From Methylocystis echinoides (GTDB lineage: Bacteria > Pseudomonadota > Alphaproteobacteria > Rhizobiales > Beijerinckiaceae): 64,000 nucleotides of DNA. Positions within the stretch are counted from its first letter, which is position 1. Every line of letters begins with the position of its first letter. The notes beneath the pieces are model-generated. The model did not search any database. It worked only from the letters and a program-made list of their open reading frames with translations, and was not told the DNA's origin. The position numbers and the translations under genes are program-made. Shown one piece after another: positions 53,506-62,235 of the stretch. The stretch is taken from the NCBI RefSeq assembly GCF_027923385.1, contig NZ_BSEC01000001.1:1624501-1688500 (forward strand), given 5' to 3'.

Positions 53506-53795
53506 GCACAACCCGGGAGAGCGCCGCCGGCGCCGCGCCGGTGATGGCGTCCGAGCGCATCGTCGTCATGGCCAATCAGATCGGCGATTTCTTCGCGCCC
53601 TATCCGCCGGCGCGGCGCGCCGAGGGCATCCGCAATCACTTGCGCACCTATTGGGACCCGCGGATGCGCGCGCAATTGCTCGCCCTGGTCTCCCTCGGGG
53701 GCGAAGGCCTCGCCGCGCATGTGATCGAGGGGGCGCGGCTGCTCGAAGAAGAGGCGCAGAAGAAGCCCGGTTACTACGGCCCGCCAAAAGCCTGA
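53502..53795 (+). CDS. fdsD: Formate dehydrogenase delta subunit (FdsD)
   Basis: The 97-residue protein matches FdsD: IVVMANQIGDFFAPYPPARRAEGIRNH and YWDPRMRAQLLALVSLGGEGL. FdsD accompanies soluble FDHs and is linked to cofactor insertion or stability. ATGA overlap with the catalytic gene. The tail (EEEAQKKPGYYGPPKA) is usual. Its presence supports descent of the cluster from an fdsGBACD operon that has lost G and B. Confidence 0.9.
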   Translation: MSTTRESAAGAAPVMASERIVVMANQIGDFFAPYPPARRAEGIRNHLRTYWDPRMRAQLLALVSLGGEGLAAHVIEGARLLEEEAQKKPGYYGPPKA

Positions 53796-53893
53796 CGCCT
53801 TGCCGCATCGCAGCGGAAAAACGCTGCGATGCGGCGCCTCTCTTGCGCGTCAAAAAGCCGCGCTCGCTGTCGCGGCTTGCCATTAAAGTTCCA

Positions 53894-53913
53894 TGTCTGT
53901 GTCGAGTCAGACA
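53894..53913. promoter_or_regulatory. Inverted repeat upstream of the hydrogenase promoter
   Basis: TGTCTG (53894-53899) and CAGACA (53908-53913) form perfect 6-bp arms 72-91 bases upstream of the -24 element. The distance is right for an upstream activating site of an NtrC-type activator such as HoxA/HupR; the link is inferred. Confidence 0.4.
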
Positions 53914-53984
53914 AATTTGAATGAAGACGAACAATCTTTGTCGGTTTTGTCCGGTCGATCTCGCGCATGAGAAGCTCTGTCGCA

Positions 53985-54000
53985 TGGCCTGCTGATTGCA
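53985..54000 (+). promoter_or_regulatory. Sigma-54 (-24/-12) promoter of the hup operon
   Basis: TGGCCTGCTGATTGCA matches the RpoN pattern TGGCAC-N5-TTGCW with the invariant GG and GC at the right spacing (only two mismatches in the -24 box). Transcription would start near 54012, about 70 bases before hupS. Sigma-54 control by an NtrC-like regulator is known for several alphaproteobacterial hup operons. Confidence 0.75.
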
Positions 54001-54080
54001 AACAATTCCCCCGATGCTAGCCTTTCATTGGCAGGGCGACCGCAAGAAGTCGCCCGGGAATCATTGGCTCAGGGGGAAAG

Positions 54081-55163
54081 ATGTCGAGCGTCGAATCCTT
54101 TTACGACGTGATCCGCCGGCAGGGGATCACCCGCCGCAGCTTCACGAAATTCTGTTCCCTGACCGCCTCGAGTCTCGGTTTCGGGCCGCTGGCGGCGTCG
54201 AAGATGGCTTACGCGCTGGAAAATAAACCGCGCGTGCCGGTGATCTGGATGCACGGACTCGAATGCACCTGCTGCTCAGAGAGCTTCATCCGCTCGGCGC
54301 ATCCGCTGGTGAAGGATGTCGTCCTCTCCATGATCTCGCTTGATTACGACGACACGATCATGGCCGCCGCCGGTCATCAGGCGGAAGCGATTCTGGAAGA
54401 GACCAAAGAGAAATACAAAGGCAAATATATTCTGGCCGTCGAGGGCAATCCGCCGCTCAACGAAGGCGGGATGTTCTGCATCGACGGCGGCAAGCCTTTC
54501 GTCGAGAAATTGAAATACATGGCCGAAGACGCCATGGCGATCATTGCCTGGGGCGCCTGCGCTTCATGGGGCTGCGTGCAGGCGGCGGCGCCCAATCCGA
54601 CTCAGGCGACGCCAATCGACAAGGTCATTCGCGACAAGCCGATCATCAAGGTGCCGGGCTGCCCGCCGATCGCCGAAGTGATGACCGGCGTCGTGACCTT
54701 CATCACCACTTTCGGCCGCCTGCCCGAACTCGACCGCCAGGGCCGGCCGAAGATGTTCTATTCGCAGCGCATCCACGACAAATGCTATCGGCGCCCGCAT
54801 TTCGACGCCGGCCAGTTCGTCGAGGAGTGGGACGACGAGGCGGCGCGCAAGGGCTATTGCCTCTACAAGATGGGCTGCAAGGGGCCGACCACCTACAACG
54901 CCTGTTCGACGGTGCGCTGGAATGGCGGCGTCTCTTTCCCCATCCAGTCCGGCCATGGCTGCATCGGCTGTTCCGAGGAGGGCTTCTGGGACAAGGGGCC
55001 GTTCTACGAGCGGCTGTCGACGATCCATCAGTTTGGCGTCGAGAAGAACGCCGACGAGATCGGCTTGGCGGCTGTGGGCGTCGTCGGCGCGGCCGTGGCG
55101 ACCCATGCGGCGCTCACCGCCGTGCAGCGGGTGACCAAACGCTTCGACTCCGACCGCCGCTGA
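54081..55163 (+). CDS. hupS: [NiFe] uptake hydrogenase small subunit, O2-tolerant type
   Basis: The 360-residue protein has a Tat signal ([10 protein letters not shown]) and the FeS cysteines of a group 1 [NiFe] small subunit. The proximal cluster region reads [17 protein letters not shown] and [13 protein letters not shown], giving the two extra cysteines that mark the six-Cys [4Fe-3S] cluster of O2-tolerant enzymes (Hyd-1, Ralstonia MBH). The medial and distal cluster motifs ([29 protein letters not shown]) are present, and a C-terminal hydrophobic anchor follows ([16 protein letters not shown]). It passes electrons to HupC. Confidence 0.97.
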   Translation: MSSVESFYDVIRRQGITRRSFTKFCSLTASSLGFGPLAASKMAYALENKPRVPVIWMHGLECTCCSESFIRSAHPLVKDVVLSMISLDYDDTIMAAAGHQAEAILEETKEKYKGKYILAVEGNPPLNEGGMFCIDGGKPFVEKLKYMAEDAMAIIAWGACASWGCVQAAAPNPTQATPIDKVIRDKPIIKVPGCPPIAEVMTGVVTFITTFGRLPELDRQGRPKMFYSQRIHDKCYRRPHFDAGQFVEEWDDEAARKGYCLYKMGCKGPTTYNACSTVRWNGGVSFPIQSGHGCIGCSEEGFWDKGPFYERLSTIHQFGVEKNADEIGLAAVGVVGAAVATHAALTAVQRVTKRFDSDRR

Positions 55164-55220
55164 TTTTCTCTTTTCCAGTCGCGTCGCGTCTCACGCCTCG
55201 CCACTCTCAGGAACATCGTC

Positions 55221-57011
55221 ATGGGCATCCAGACTCCCAACGGTTTCACTCTCGACAATTCGGGCAAGCGCGTCGTCGTCGATCCGGTGACGCGCATCGA
55301 AGGCCATCTGCGCCTCGAGGTGAACGTTGACGACAACAATGTCATCCGCAACGCCGTTTCCACCGGCACGATGTGGCGCGGCATCGAAGTCATTTTGAAG
55401 AACCGCGATCCGCGCGACGCCTGGGCCTTCACCGAGCGGATTTGCGGCGTCTGCACCGGCACCCATGCGCTGACCTCCGTCCGCGCGGTCGAGAATGCGC
55501 TCGACATCAGCATTCCGGAGAACGCCAATTCGATCCGCAACATCATGCAGCTCACGCTGCAGGTGCACGATCATCTTGTGCATTTCTATCATCTGCACGC
55601 GCTCGACTGGGTCGACGTGGTGTCGGCGCTTTCGGCCGATCCCAAGGCCACCTCGACGCTGGCGCAGTCGATCTCGAACTGGCCGCTGTCGTCGCCGGGT
55701 TATTTCAAGGATCTGCAGACGCGGCTGAAGAAATTCGTCGACTCCGGACAGCTTGGACCCTTCAAGAACGGCTATTGGGGGCATCCCGCCTACAAACTGC
55801 CGGCGGAAGCCAATCTGATGGCGGTGGCGCATTATCTCGAGGCGCTCGACTTCCAGAAGGACATCGTCAAGATCCACACCGTCTATGGCGGCAAGAACCC
55901 GCATCCGAACTGGCTCGTCGGCGGCGTGCCCTGCGCCATCAACGTCGATGGAACCGGCGCGGTCGGCGCGATCAACATGGAGCGTCTCAATCTCGTTTCC
56001 GAGATCATCGACCGCGCCGTTCAGTTCGTCGAGCAGGTCTATATCCCCGATTTGACCGCCATCGCCGGATTCTACAAGGACTGGCTCTATGGCGGCGGCC
56101 TGTCCGGCAAGAGCGTGATGAGCTACGGCGACATTCCCGAACACGCCAATGATTATTCAGCCGCCAATCTGCTGCTGCCGCGTGGGGTGATCCTGAACGG
56201 CAATCTCAGCGAGGTGCTGCCGATCGATCAGGCCGATCCCGAGCAGATACAGGAATTCGTGCCGCACTCCTGGTATAAATACGCGGACGAGAGCAAGGGG
56301 CTGCATCCCTTCGACGGCGTCACCGTGCCCGATTACAAGCTCGGTCCCAACGCGAAGGGCACGCCGACCAACATCGAGGCGCTCGACGAAGGCGCGAAAT
56401 ATTCCTGGATCAAATCGCCGCGCTGGCGCGGCAATGCGGTCGAGGTCGGTCCGCTCGCGCGCTACATCATCGGTTATGCGCAGGGCAAGGCAGAATTCAA
56501 GGAGCCGACGGACCGCCTGCTCCAAACTCTTGGCGTCCCGGTGACGGCGCTGTTCTCGACGCTCGGCCGCACCGCCGCGCGCGGGCTCGAATGCCAGTGG
56601 GCGGCGCATAAGCTGCGTTACTTCCAGGACAAGCTCGTCGCTAACATCAAGGCGGGCGATTCCGCGACCGCCAATGTCGAAAAATGGGAGCCGAAAAGCT
56701 GGCCGAAGGAGGCCAGGGGCTATGGCTTCACCGAGGCGCCGCGCGGCGCGCTGGGGCACTGGATCAAGATCAGGGACGGCAAGATCGATAATTACCAATG
56801 CATCGTGCCGACGACCTGGAACGGAAGTCCGCGCGATCACAAGGGCAATATCGGCGCCTTCGAGGCCTCTCTGATGGACACGCCCATGGCCGATCCGCAG
56901 AAGCCGCTGGAGATCCTGCGCACGATCCACTCCTTCGATCCCTGTCTCGCCTGCTCGACTCATGTGATGAGTCCGGAGGGACAGGAAATGGCGACCGTGA
57001 AGGTTCGGTGA
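55221..57011 (+). CDS. hupL: [NiFe] uptake hydrogenase large subunit
   Basis: The 596-residue subunit holds the NiFe(CN)2CO centre. Both cysteine pairs are intact: [12 protein letters not shown] (N-terminal) and [16 protein letters not shown] (C-terminal), and [12 protein letters not shown] opens the protein. The H-V site after the last Cys pair is the cleavage point of the protease HupD; the 15-residue tail [18 protein letters not shown] is as in related enzymes. It is 57 bases behind hupS. Confidence 0.97.
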   Translation: MGIQTPNGFTLDNSGKRVVVDPVTRIEGHLRLEVNVDDNNVIRNAVSTGTMWRGIEVILKNRDPRDAWAFTERICGVCTGTHALTSVRAVENALDISIPENANSIRNIMQLTLQVHDHLVHFYHLHALDWVDVVSALSADPKATSTLAQSISNWPLSSPGYFKDLQTRLKKFVDSGQLGPFKNGYWGHPAYKLPAEANLMAVAHYLEALDFQKDIVKIHTVYGGKNPHPNWLVGGVPCAINVDGTGAVGAINMERLNLVSEIIDRAVQFVEQVYIPDLTAIAGFYKDWLYGGGLSGKSVMSYGDIPEHANDYSAANLLLPRGVILNGNLSEVLPIDQADPEQIQEFVPHSWYKYADESKGLHPFDGVTVPDYKLGPNAKGTPTNIEALDEGAKYSWIKSPRWRGNAVEVGPLARYIIGYAQGKAEFKEPTDRLLQTLGVPVTALFSTLGRTAARGLECQWAAHKLRYFQDKLVANIKAGDSATANVEKWEPKSWPKEARGYGFTEAPRGALGHWIKIRDGKIDNYQCIVPTTWNGSPRDHKGNIGAFEASLMDTPMADPQKPLEILRTIHSFDPCLACSTHVMSPEGQEMATVKVR

Positions 57012-57021
57012 GGAGGCGCGA

Positions 57022-57750
57022 ATGTCAGAAGCGGTCAATATTCCCGGCGTGCGCGACGCGCATGGCGCGCGCGCCGTCCGGCGTCAGAGTGTCTACGTTT
57101 ACGACGCGCCGGTTCGCATCTGGCACTGGGTGAACGCAGCCTGCGTCTTTGTGCTGTTCGGCACGGGCTATCTGATTGCAAGCCCGTTTCCGAGCATGCC
57201 GGGCGAAGCGAGCAGTCACTTTCTGATGGGCTATGTGCGATTCGCGCATTTTTCGGCGGGACAGATTCTCGCCGTGGCTTTTCTCTACCGCATCTACTGG
57301 GCCTTCGTCGGCAGCCCACATTCTCGCCATATTTTCTGGGTTCCCATCTTGAACGTGACCTATTGGCTCGAAGTCTGGCATGTGACGAAGTGGTATTTGT
57401 TCATCGCGCAGCAGCCGAAGAAATATGTCGGGCACAATCCGCTCGCCAGACTGCTGATGTTCTCGATGTTTACAATTCCAATTGTCTTCATGATCGTCAC
57501 GGGTTTCGCGCTTTACTCGGAAGGCGAAGGGATCGACTCCTGGCAGCACAAGGCGTTTGGCTGGGTGTTCGCAATCTTTCCCAACAGCCAGGATGTTCAC
57601 ACATTCCACCATCTCGGCATGTGGACGCTGGTCGTCTTCTCGATCCTGCACATCTACGCCGCCGTGCGCGAAGACATTGTCAGCAGACAAAGCATCATCT
57701 CTTCGATGATTTCCGGCGAGCGCAACTTCAAGGACGAGGAGAACGAATGA
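57022..57750 (+). CDS. hupC: Hydrogenase cytochrome b subunit (HupC)
   Basis: The 242-residue integral membrane diheme cytochrome b takes electrons from HupS to the quinone pool. Helices include IWHWVNAACVFVLFGTGYLIA, FAHFSAGQILAVAFLYRIYW and HLGMWTLVVFSILHIYAAVRED; histidines in RIWHW, RFAHF, FHHLG and ILHIY are the expected heme ligands. Its stop overlaps the hupD ATG (ATGA). Confidence 0.96.
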   Translation: MSEAVNIPGVRDAHGARAVRRQSVYVYDAPVRIWHWVNAACVFVLFGTGYLIASPFPSMPGEASSHFLMGYVRFAHFSAGQILAVAFLYRIYWAFVGSPHSRHIFWVPILNVTYWLEVWHVTKWYLFIAQQPKKYVGHNPLARLLMFSMFTIPIVFMIVTGFALYSEGEGIDSWQHKAFGWVFAIFPNSQDVHTFHHLGMWTLVVFSILHIYAAVREDIVSRQSIISSMISGERNFKDEENE

Positions 57751-58316
57751 CACATGCCCGCCCGCCCCGCATTCTCGTAATTGGAATCGGTAACATCCTT
57801 TGGGGCGACGAGGGTTTTGGCGTGCGCGTGGTCGAGGCGTTCCACGCCCGCTTCATTGCGCCGGAGAATGTCACGATTCTGGATGGCGGCACGCAGGGAC
57901 TTTATCTCGTGCATTTCGTCGAGGAATGCGACCGGCTGCTCGTCTTCGACGCGATTGATTACGGGCTGACGCCTGGCGAGCTGAAAATCGTGCGCGACGC
58001 GGAGGTGCCGAAGTTTACCGGCTCGAAAAAGATGAGCCTGCACCAGACGGGTTTTCAGGAGGTTCTCAGCGCCGCCGAGCTCCTCGGCCGTTATCCGGAG
58101 AAACTGGCGCTCATCGGCTGCCAGCCGCTCGATCTCGAAGACTGGGGCGGGCCGTTGACCGAGCCGGTGCGCGCGGCGATCGAACCCGCGCTGGACGCCG
58201 CCGCGACTCTCCTCGCCGAATGGGGCGTGACGCTCAGCGCGCGGCGCGAGGACGAGCCCTTCGCGGCGCTGCTCGCAAACGACATTGATCATGGCAGTTA
58301 TGAAACACGCGCCTGA
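57747..58316 (+). CDS. hupD: Hydrogenase maturation endopeptidase
   Basis: The 189-residue protease removes the C-terminal tail of HupL after nickel insertion. It has VIGIGNILWGDEGFGVRV (Glu ligand), LVFDAIDYG (Asp) and KMSLHQTGFQEVLSAAEL (His), the nickel-sensing triad. The ATG at 57747 overlaps the hupC stop. Confidence 0.96.
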   Translation: MTHARPPRILVIGIGNILWGDEGFGVRVVEAFHARFIAPENVTILDGGTQGLYLVHFVEECDRLLVFDAIDYGLTPGELKIVRDAEVPKFTGSKKMSLHQTGFQEVLSAAELLGRYPEKLALIGCQPLDLEDWGGPLTEPVRAAIEPALDAAATLLAEWGVTLSARREDEPFAALLANDIDHGSYETRA

Positions 58317-58343
58317 GTGACGCGCACAAACGGGGAGATTGCC

Positions 58344-58541
58344 TTGAAGACGCTTTTCGCCATCCTTGCCGGTTTGCTCGCGACCGGCGCCGCCGAAGCC
58401 CATCCCGCCGCGTCGCTGCATCTGCATGCGGCGTCGCAGCCCGTGCAGATGCATGCGGCGCTTGTTCTGCTCGGCGTGCTCGCGGTCTGGGCGGCCGGGG
58501 TCTGGGTTGTCGAGACGATCGCCACGCGACGCGGCGTTTAG
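58344..58541 (+). CDS. Small exported protein in the hupE position
   Basis: The 65-residue product starts at a TTG (58344) with GGGGAG nine bases upstream; a GTG at 58317 next to the hupD stop is an alternative. It has a signal peptide (MKTLFAILAGLLATGAAEA), then HPAASLHLHAASQPVQMHAA with several histidines, and a second hydrophobic helix (ALVLLGVLAVWAAGVWVV). In rhizobial operons the hupE nickel permease (about 190 residues) lies here. This protein is far too short to be a full HupE; it may be a reduced relative or an unrelated metal-binding protein. Confidence 0.6.
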   Translation: MKTLFAILAGLLATGAAEAHPAASLHLHAASQPVQMHAALVLLGVLAVWAAGVWVVETIATRRGV

Positions 58542-58548
58542 CGCCGTC

Positions 58549-58851
58549 ATGTGCCTCGGCTTTCCGATGGAGGTTCTCTCCGGCGACGACGCGCAGGCGA
58601 TGTGTGCGCGCAAGGGAGAAACCACCGCTGTCTCCATGATGCTCGTGGGCGCTCAGCCGCCCGGGACGCGGGTGCTCGTTCATCTGGGCTCCGCCGTGCG
58701 TGTCCTGGAGGAGGCCGAGGCGCTTGCGATCGACGCCGCGCTGGAGGGGCTTTCGGCGGCGCTGAGCGGCGCAAGCTTCGAGCATTATTTCGCCGATATT
58801 ATCGGGCGGGAGCCCGAATTGCCCGAGCATTTGCGCGGTTCCGGCAAGTAG
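58549..58851 (+). CDS. hupF: Hydrogenase chaperone HupF (HypC family)
   Basis: The 100-residue protein starts MCLGFPMEVLSGDDAQAMC, the essential N-terminal Cys2 of HypC/HupF chaperones, and includes the beta-barrel VGAQPPGTRVLVHLGSAVRVL. HupF helps maturation of HupL, especially under oxygen. It is the larger HupF form (HypC itself is about 75-80 residues). Confidence 0.92.
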   Translation: MCLGFPMEVLSGDDAQAMCARKGETTAVSMMLVGAQPPGTRVLVHLGSAVRVLEEAEALAIDAALEGLSAALSGASFEHYFADIIGREPELPEHLRGSGK

Positions 58852-58861
58852 GGAGACATCC

Positions 58862-59302
58862 ATGTCAACGCAACTTTCCGCCCTTCTCGCCCGGGCCGGC
58901 GCGCCGCTGCTCGACGAGAGCAACGCGACGGAGATTCTCGAAGCCGGCGGCGCCGATGAGTCGTTCCTGCTTCTTTTTTGCGGCGATCCCGCGCAGCGTC
59001 CCGAGGTTCTCGACGTGGCGGTGATTTTTCCGGAGCTTCTCAAGGCGTTCAGCGGTCGGCTGCGCGGCGCGGTCGTGGCCACCAGCGCAGAGAAGGCGCT
59101 GGGCAAGATCTACCAAGTGGACGTGTTCCCGTCCCTCGCGGTGGTTCGCGGCGGCGCCGCCGTCGGCGTGATCCCGCGCATCCGCGACTGGTCGGAATAT
59201 GTCGCAAAGATCGACGCCATGCTCGATCAGGCCGCGGGGTCGGTCCTCAGGCAGGGGCCGCGCGTGACGATCACCTACTCGCACAAGGGAGCGGAAGCGT
59301 GA
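58862..59302 (+). CDS. hupG: Hydrogenase assembly protein HupG (HyaE-like)
   Basis: The 146-residue protein has a thioredoxin-like fold without the CxxC site: LLLFCGDPAQRPEVLDVAVIFPELL and IYQVDVFPSLAVVRGG. HyaE/HupG proteins bind the Tat signal of the small subunit before export. Its stop overlaps the hupH GTG (GTGA). Confidence 0.92.
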   Translation: MSTQLSALLARAGAPLLDESNATEILEAGGADESFLLLFCGDPAQRPEVLDVAVIFPELLKAFSGRLRGAVVATSAEKALGKIYQVDVFPSLAVVRGGAAVGVIPRIRDWSEYVAKIDAMLDQAAGSVLRQGPRVTITYSHKGAEA

Positions 59303-60150
59303 AGGCGGGATTCTGGATTGCGCCGGAGGGCGGCGAGGAAGCCGTGAAAATTCTCCCGATCGGCGACGACGACAATTTCGAGCGCCGCCGCAAGATGAAC
59401 GCGCTCGCGACCCGATCGGCCGAGGAGCTCATTGCGCGTTGCCCGGAGGTCGCGCGGCTCCTGCCGCAGATCGCCGATGCGCTCGCGGCGCAGAAGGCGG
59501 ATGCGCCGGGCAGGCTGTTCGACATCACTGATCTTTCCGAAGACGAACGCGAGCTGATTTCGCAGGTGCTCGGGGAGGGCGAGGTGTCGGGCGTCGCCGC
59601 CCTCACCGACGGGGTCGTCGGGCAAATCCAGGAGTCGGTGATGGCGGGCCTGTGGCGCGTCCGCTTCACGGACGGCGCCGGCGCGCTCGTCGGCGATTAT
59701 CTGGAAATCGCCGCGATTCCGCAGGTCGTCCGCAAGGCGGCGGAGTTGACCCGCACGGGTCTCGAATTCGGGACGCCGCCGGAAGGCGCCATGAACGTCA
59801 TGCCGCTGCTGGCCGAAATCGCGGATCGCATGCAGGCGCATCGGCGCGGCGCGACGTCGCATGTGATCAATTTTTCGCTGCTGCCGATGAATGAGACCGA
59901 CATGACCTTCCTGCAGCAGACGCTTGGCGACGGTCCGGTGCGGCTGCTGTCGCGCGGCTATGGCGCCTGCCGGGTGCATGCAACCGGCGCACGTAATGTC
60001 TGGTCCGTGCAGTTCTTCAATTCCATGGAGACGATCATCCTCGATACGCTCGAAATTGGCGATACGCCGGCCGCCGCCTGCGCCGCCGACGAGGATTTTC
60101 AGGATTCGGCGGAGCGCCTGCGCGAAATCCACGCGGCCTATTTCCAATGA
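59299..60150 (+). CDS. hupH: Hydrogenase assembly protein HupH (HyaF-like)
   Basis: The 283-residue protein matches HupH/HyaF: LGEGEVSGVAAL, IQESVMAGLWRVRF, LTRTGLEFGTPPEGAMNVMPLL and LLSRGYGACRVHAT. Starts at GTG 59299 inside the hupG stop. It works with HupG on the small subunit; exact activity is not settled. Confidence 0.93.
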   Translation: MKAGFWIAPEGGEEAVKILPIGDDDNFERRRKMNALATRSAEELIARCPEVARLLPQIADALAAQKADAPGRLFDITDLSEDERELISQVLGEGEVSGVAALTDGVVGQIQESVMAGLWRVRFTDGAGALVGDYLEIAAIPQVVRKAAELTRTGLEFGTPPEGAMNVMPLLAEIADRMQAHRRGATSHVINFSLLPMNETDMTFLQQTLGDGPVRLLSRGYGACRVHATGARNVWSVQFFNSMETIILDTLEIGDTPAAACAADEDFQDSAERLREIHAAYFQ

Positions 60151-60356
60151 GCTTCGAGAATTTCGAACCGCCCCCCGCGACCGGCGCCGACCGCTTCGAA
60201 TGCGGCGTGTGCTGGAGCGTCTACGATCCCGCGGAGGGCGACTCCATTGCGCAGATCGCCGCGGGCACGCCTTTCTCCGATCTACCGGAAGACTGGCGCT
60301 GCCCGAACTGCGATGCGGCGCGCGCGCGCTTTATGAGATTGGGCCATGGACGATGA
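60147..60356 (+). CDS. hupI: Rubredoxin-like protein HupI
   Basis: The 69-residue protein has the two rubredoxin iron-binding knuckles ECGVCWSVYDPAEGD and WRCPNCDAARARF (Cys-x2-Cys twice). HupI is linked to small subunit maturation under oxygen. It overlaps hupH by 4 bases and hupJ by 11 bases. Confidence 0.95.
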   Translation: MSFENFEPPPATGADRFECGVCWSVYDPAEGDSIAQIAAGTPFSDLPEDWRCPNCDAARARFMRLGHGR

Positions 60357-60831
60357 CGCCGCCCGCGCCATAGGCGCGCGGCTTGCCGAGATTTACGAGG
60401 GGATATGGGTGGGCCCCATGCAGGATGTTCCGATCTGCAATGACGCGCTCGGCGTCGCGGCGGTCGGGTTCCGCGCGCATGGAGACGCCGCCATCGGGAT
60501 CGTCGTCACGCCCTGGTTCATGAATTTGATCGTGGTCGAGGAGAAAGCGAAAGGCGGCATGGGCCAGACCGTTCCTGCCGCCGTGCCGGCCGGGGATGTC
60601 GATTGCGTGACGGGCTGGCTCGAGGGGTTCGGCGCGCTGCGCGCCTGCTCGCTGTTTTCTCCCATGTTTCAATTTGCCCAGATGGCCATCGCGGTGGATG
60701 TCGCCGAGGCGGCCATGACGGCGTTCTTCACGCCGCCGCCCCGTGAGGAGCGGTCGGCCCCCGCGCAGTCCCTCGATCGCCGCGCCCTGCTGAAGGGGCG
60801 GCTCGTTCGCGACGCGGAGCCGCTGTCGTGA
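60346..60831 (+). CDS. hupJ: Hydrogenase accessory protein HupJ
   Basis: The 161-residue protein opens like HupJ (IYEGIWVGPMQDVPICNDAL, VTPWFMNLIVVEEK) and has a C-terminal stretch RRALLKGRLV. HupJ belongs to a hydrogenase-specific family found only in hup operons. Stop overlaps the hupK GTG. Confidence 0.88.
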   Translation: MDDDAARAIGARLAEIYEGIWVGPMQDVPICNDALGVAAVGFRAHGDAAIGIVVTPWFMNLIVVEEKAKGGMGQTVPAAVPAGDVDCVTGWLEGFGALRACSLFSPMFQFAQMAIAVDVAEAAMTAFFTPPPREERSAPAQSLDRRALLKGRLVRDAEPLS

Positions 60832-61901
60832 GCCTCCCGCATCCGGGCGCGATCCGCATTGGCGTCGCGACGGATGAGGCGGGGCGCATCGCGTCGGTCG
60901 ATCTGCGCTCCAGCCGTCCGGCGGGCGTCGGTCGACTGTTCGTTGGGCGCAACGCGGATGACGCGCCGCGGCTGGCGGCGTCGCTGTTTGGATTGTGCGG
61001 CTTCTCGCATGGCGCCGCCGCGCGTCGCGCCATTGCGGCGGCATGCGGCGATTCTGTCGCGCGGACAGATGATGCGATCGGTCTGATGGCGGAGCGCCTG
61101 GCGGAGACATTGCGGGCGACGGTTCTCGAGTGGCCGGGCGAGCCTTCAGACCGGACGTCGCTGGCGACGCCCCTGCGCGAGGCGATGATGGCCGCGCGCG
61201 CATTCATGTCGCGGCAGGCGTCCCCCATGGAGCCCGCGCCTTTGCTCGAGCGTCTGGAAGCGGCCGTCGTCGCCTGCGGTCTGCGCCCCGATGCGAGCGG
61301 AGTGGATGGCTTTTTCGGCGCCCTGATGGGCGAGGCGCGGGCAGAAACGCTTGGCGCCCTGCAGAAGCCCGACGCGCTCGCGCCCGCCGACGACGCGGCC
61401 GTGATAGAGGCGTTGCGTGACGGGCGCGCGCGCTTCGCAGCCGCGCCGTTCCTGCCCGGTCGCGTCGTGGAGACGGGCGCCTTTGCGCGCCACTGGCGCG
61501 CGACGACCCATGAGAAGGCGTTGCTGGCGGGGCGGCTGGCGGCGCGCTTTCGCGACCTGCGCGAGGCCGTGAACCAGTTGCGGCGCCTCTGCGCCGGGGG
61601 CGAGGACACTCTCGCCGCCGCCGGCTCCAGCGGCGCCGGCGAGGGCTTTGCGGCTGTGGAGACGGCGCGCGGACGGTTGTATCATTGGGTGCGGCTCGAT
61701 GGAGCGCGTCGTATTCTGGATTACGAAATGCTTGCGCCGACCGAATGGAACTTTCACCCCGAGGGGCCTTTCGTCGTCGCGCTGCGGGGCGTGGAGATCG
61801 GCTGCGGCGCGGCGGCGACGCGGCGGGTCGCGCGGCTCGCGGCGGTTTTCGATCCCTGCGTCGCTTTCGAGATTGAGGTCCACGAGCCGGCTCATGCATG
61901 A
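60828..61901 (+). CDS. hupK: Hydrogenase maturation protein HupK
   Basis: The 357-residue protein is a degenerate relative of the hydrogenase large subunit: LFGLCGFSHGAAARRAI echoes the first cysteine motif and FDPCVAFEIEVHEP the C-terminal one, each with one cysteine only. HupK is thought to act as scaffold or carrier in NiFe-centre assembly. GTG start at 60828; stop just beyond the hypA ATG. Confidence 0.9.
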   Translation: MSLPHPGAIRIGVATDEAGRIASVDLRSSRPAGVGRLFVGRNADDAPRLAASLFGLCGFSHGAAARRAIAAACGDSVARTDDAIGLMAERLAETLRATVLEWPGEPSDRTSLATPLREAMMAARAFMSRQASPMEPAPLLERLEAAVVACGLRPDASGVDGFFGALMGEARAETLGALQKPDALAPADDAAVIEALRDGRARFAAAPFLPGRVVETGAFARHWRATTHEKALLAGRLAARFRDLREAVNQLRRLCAGGEDTLAAAGSSGAGEGFAAVETARGRLYHWVRLDGARRILDYEMLAPTEWNFHPEGPFVVALRGVEIGCGAAATRRVARLAAVFDPCVAFEIEVHEPAHA

Positions 61902-62235
61902 AATGGCGCTGACCGAGAGCATCGTGGACATCATCTGCGAAGAGGCGCGCAAGCAGGGCTTCGGCAAGGTGCGGGTGGTGCGGCTGCAGGTCGGCGCCAT
62001 GGCGCATGTCGAGCCGGAGGCGTTGCGCTTCTGTTTCGACGCGGTCTCGCGCGGCACGGTCGCGGAAGGCGCGACGCTGGACATCCGACGTCCACCGGGC
62101 GAAGCTTGGTGCTTCGACTGTGGCAAGACGGTTGCGATGGAAGAACGTTTCGGCGCCTGTCCCGATTGTGGGGGGCGACGTGTGCAGATGACGTCGGGTG
62201 ACGAGCTGCGCATCGATGAACTGGAGGTCGACTGA
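61894..62235 (+). CDS. hypA: Nickel metallochaperone HypA
   Basis: The 113-residue protein starts [20 protein letters not shown] (His2 nickel ligand) and has the zinc site [10 protein letters not shown]...[10 protein letters not shown]. HypA delivers nickel to the large subunit with HypB. It overlaps hupK by 8 bases and hypB by 1 base. Confidence 0.96.
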   Translation: MHEMALTESIVDIICEEARKQGFGKVRVVRLQVGAMAHVEPEALRFCFDAVSRGTVAEGATLDIRRPPGEAWCFDCGKTVAMEERFGACPDCGGRRVQMTSGDELRIDELEVD

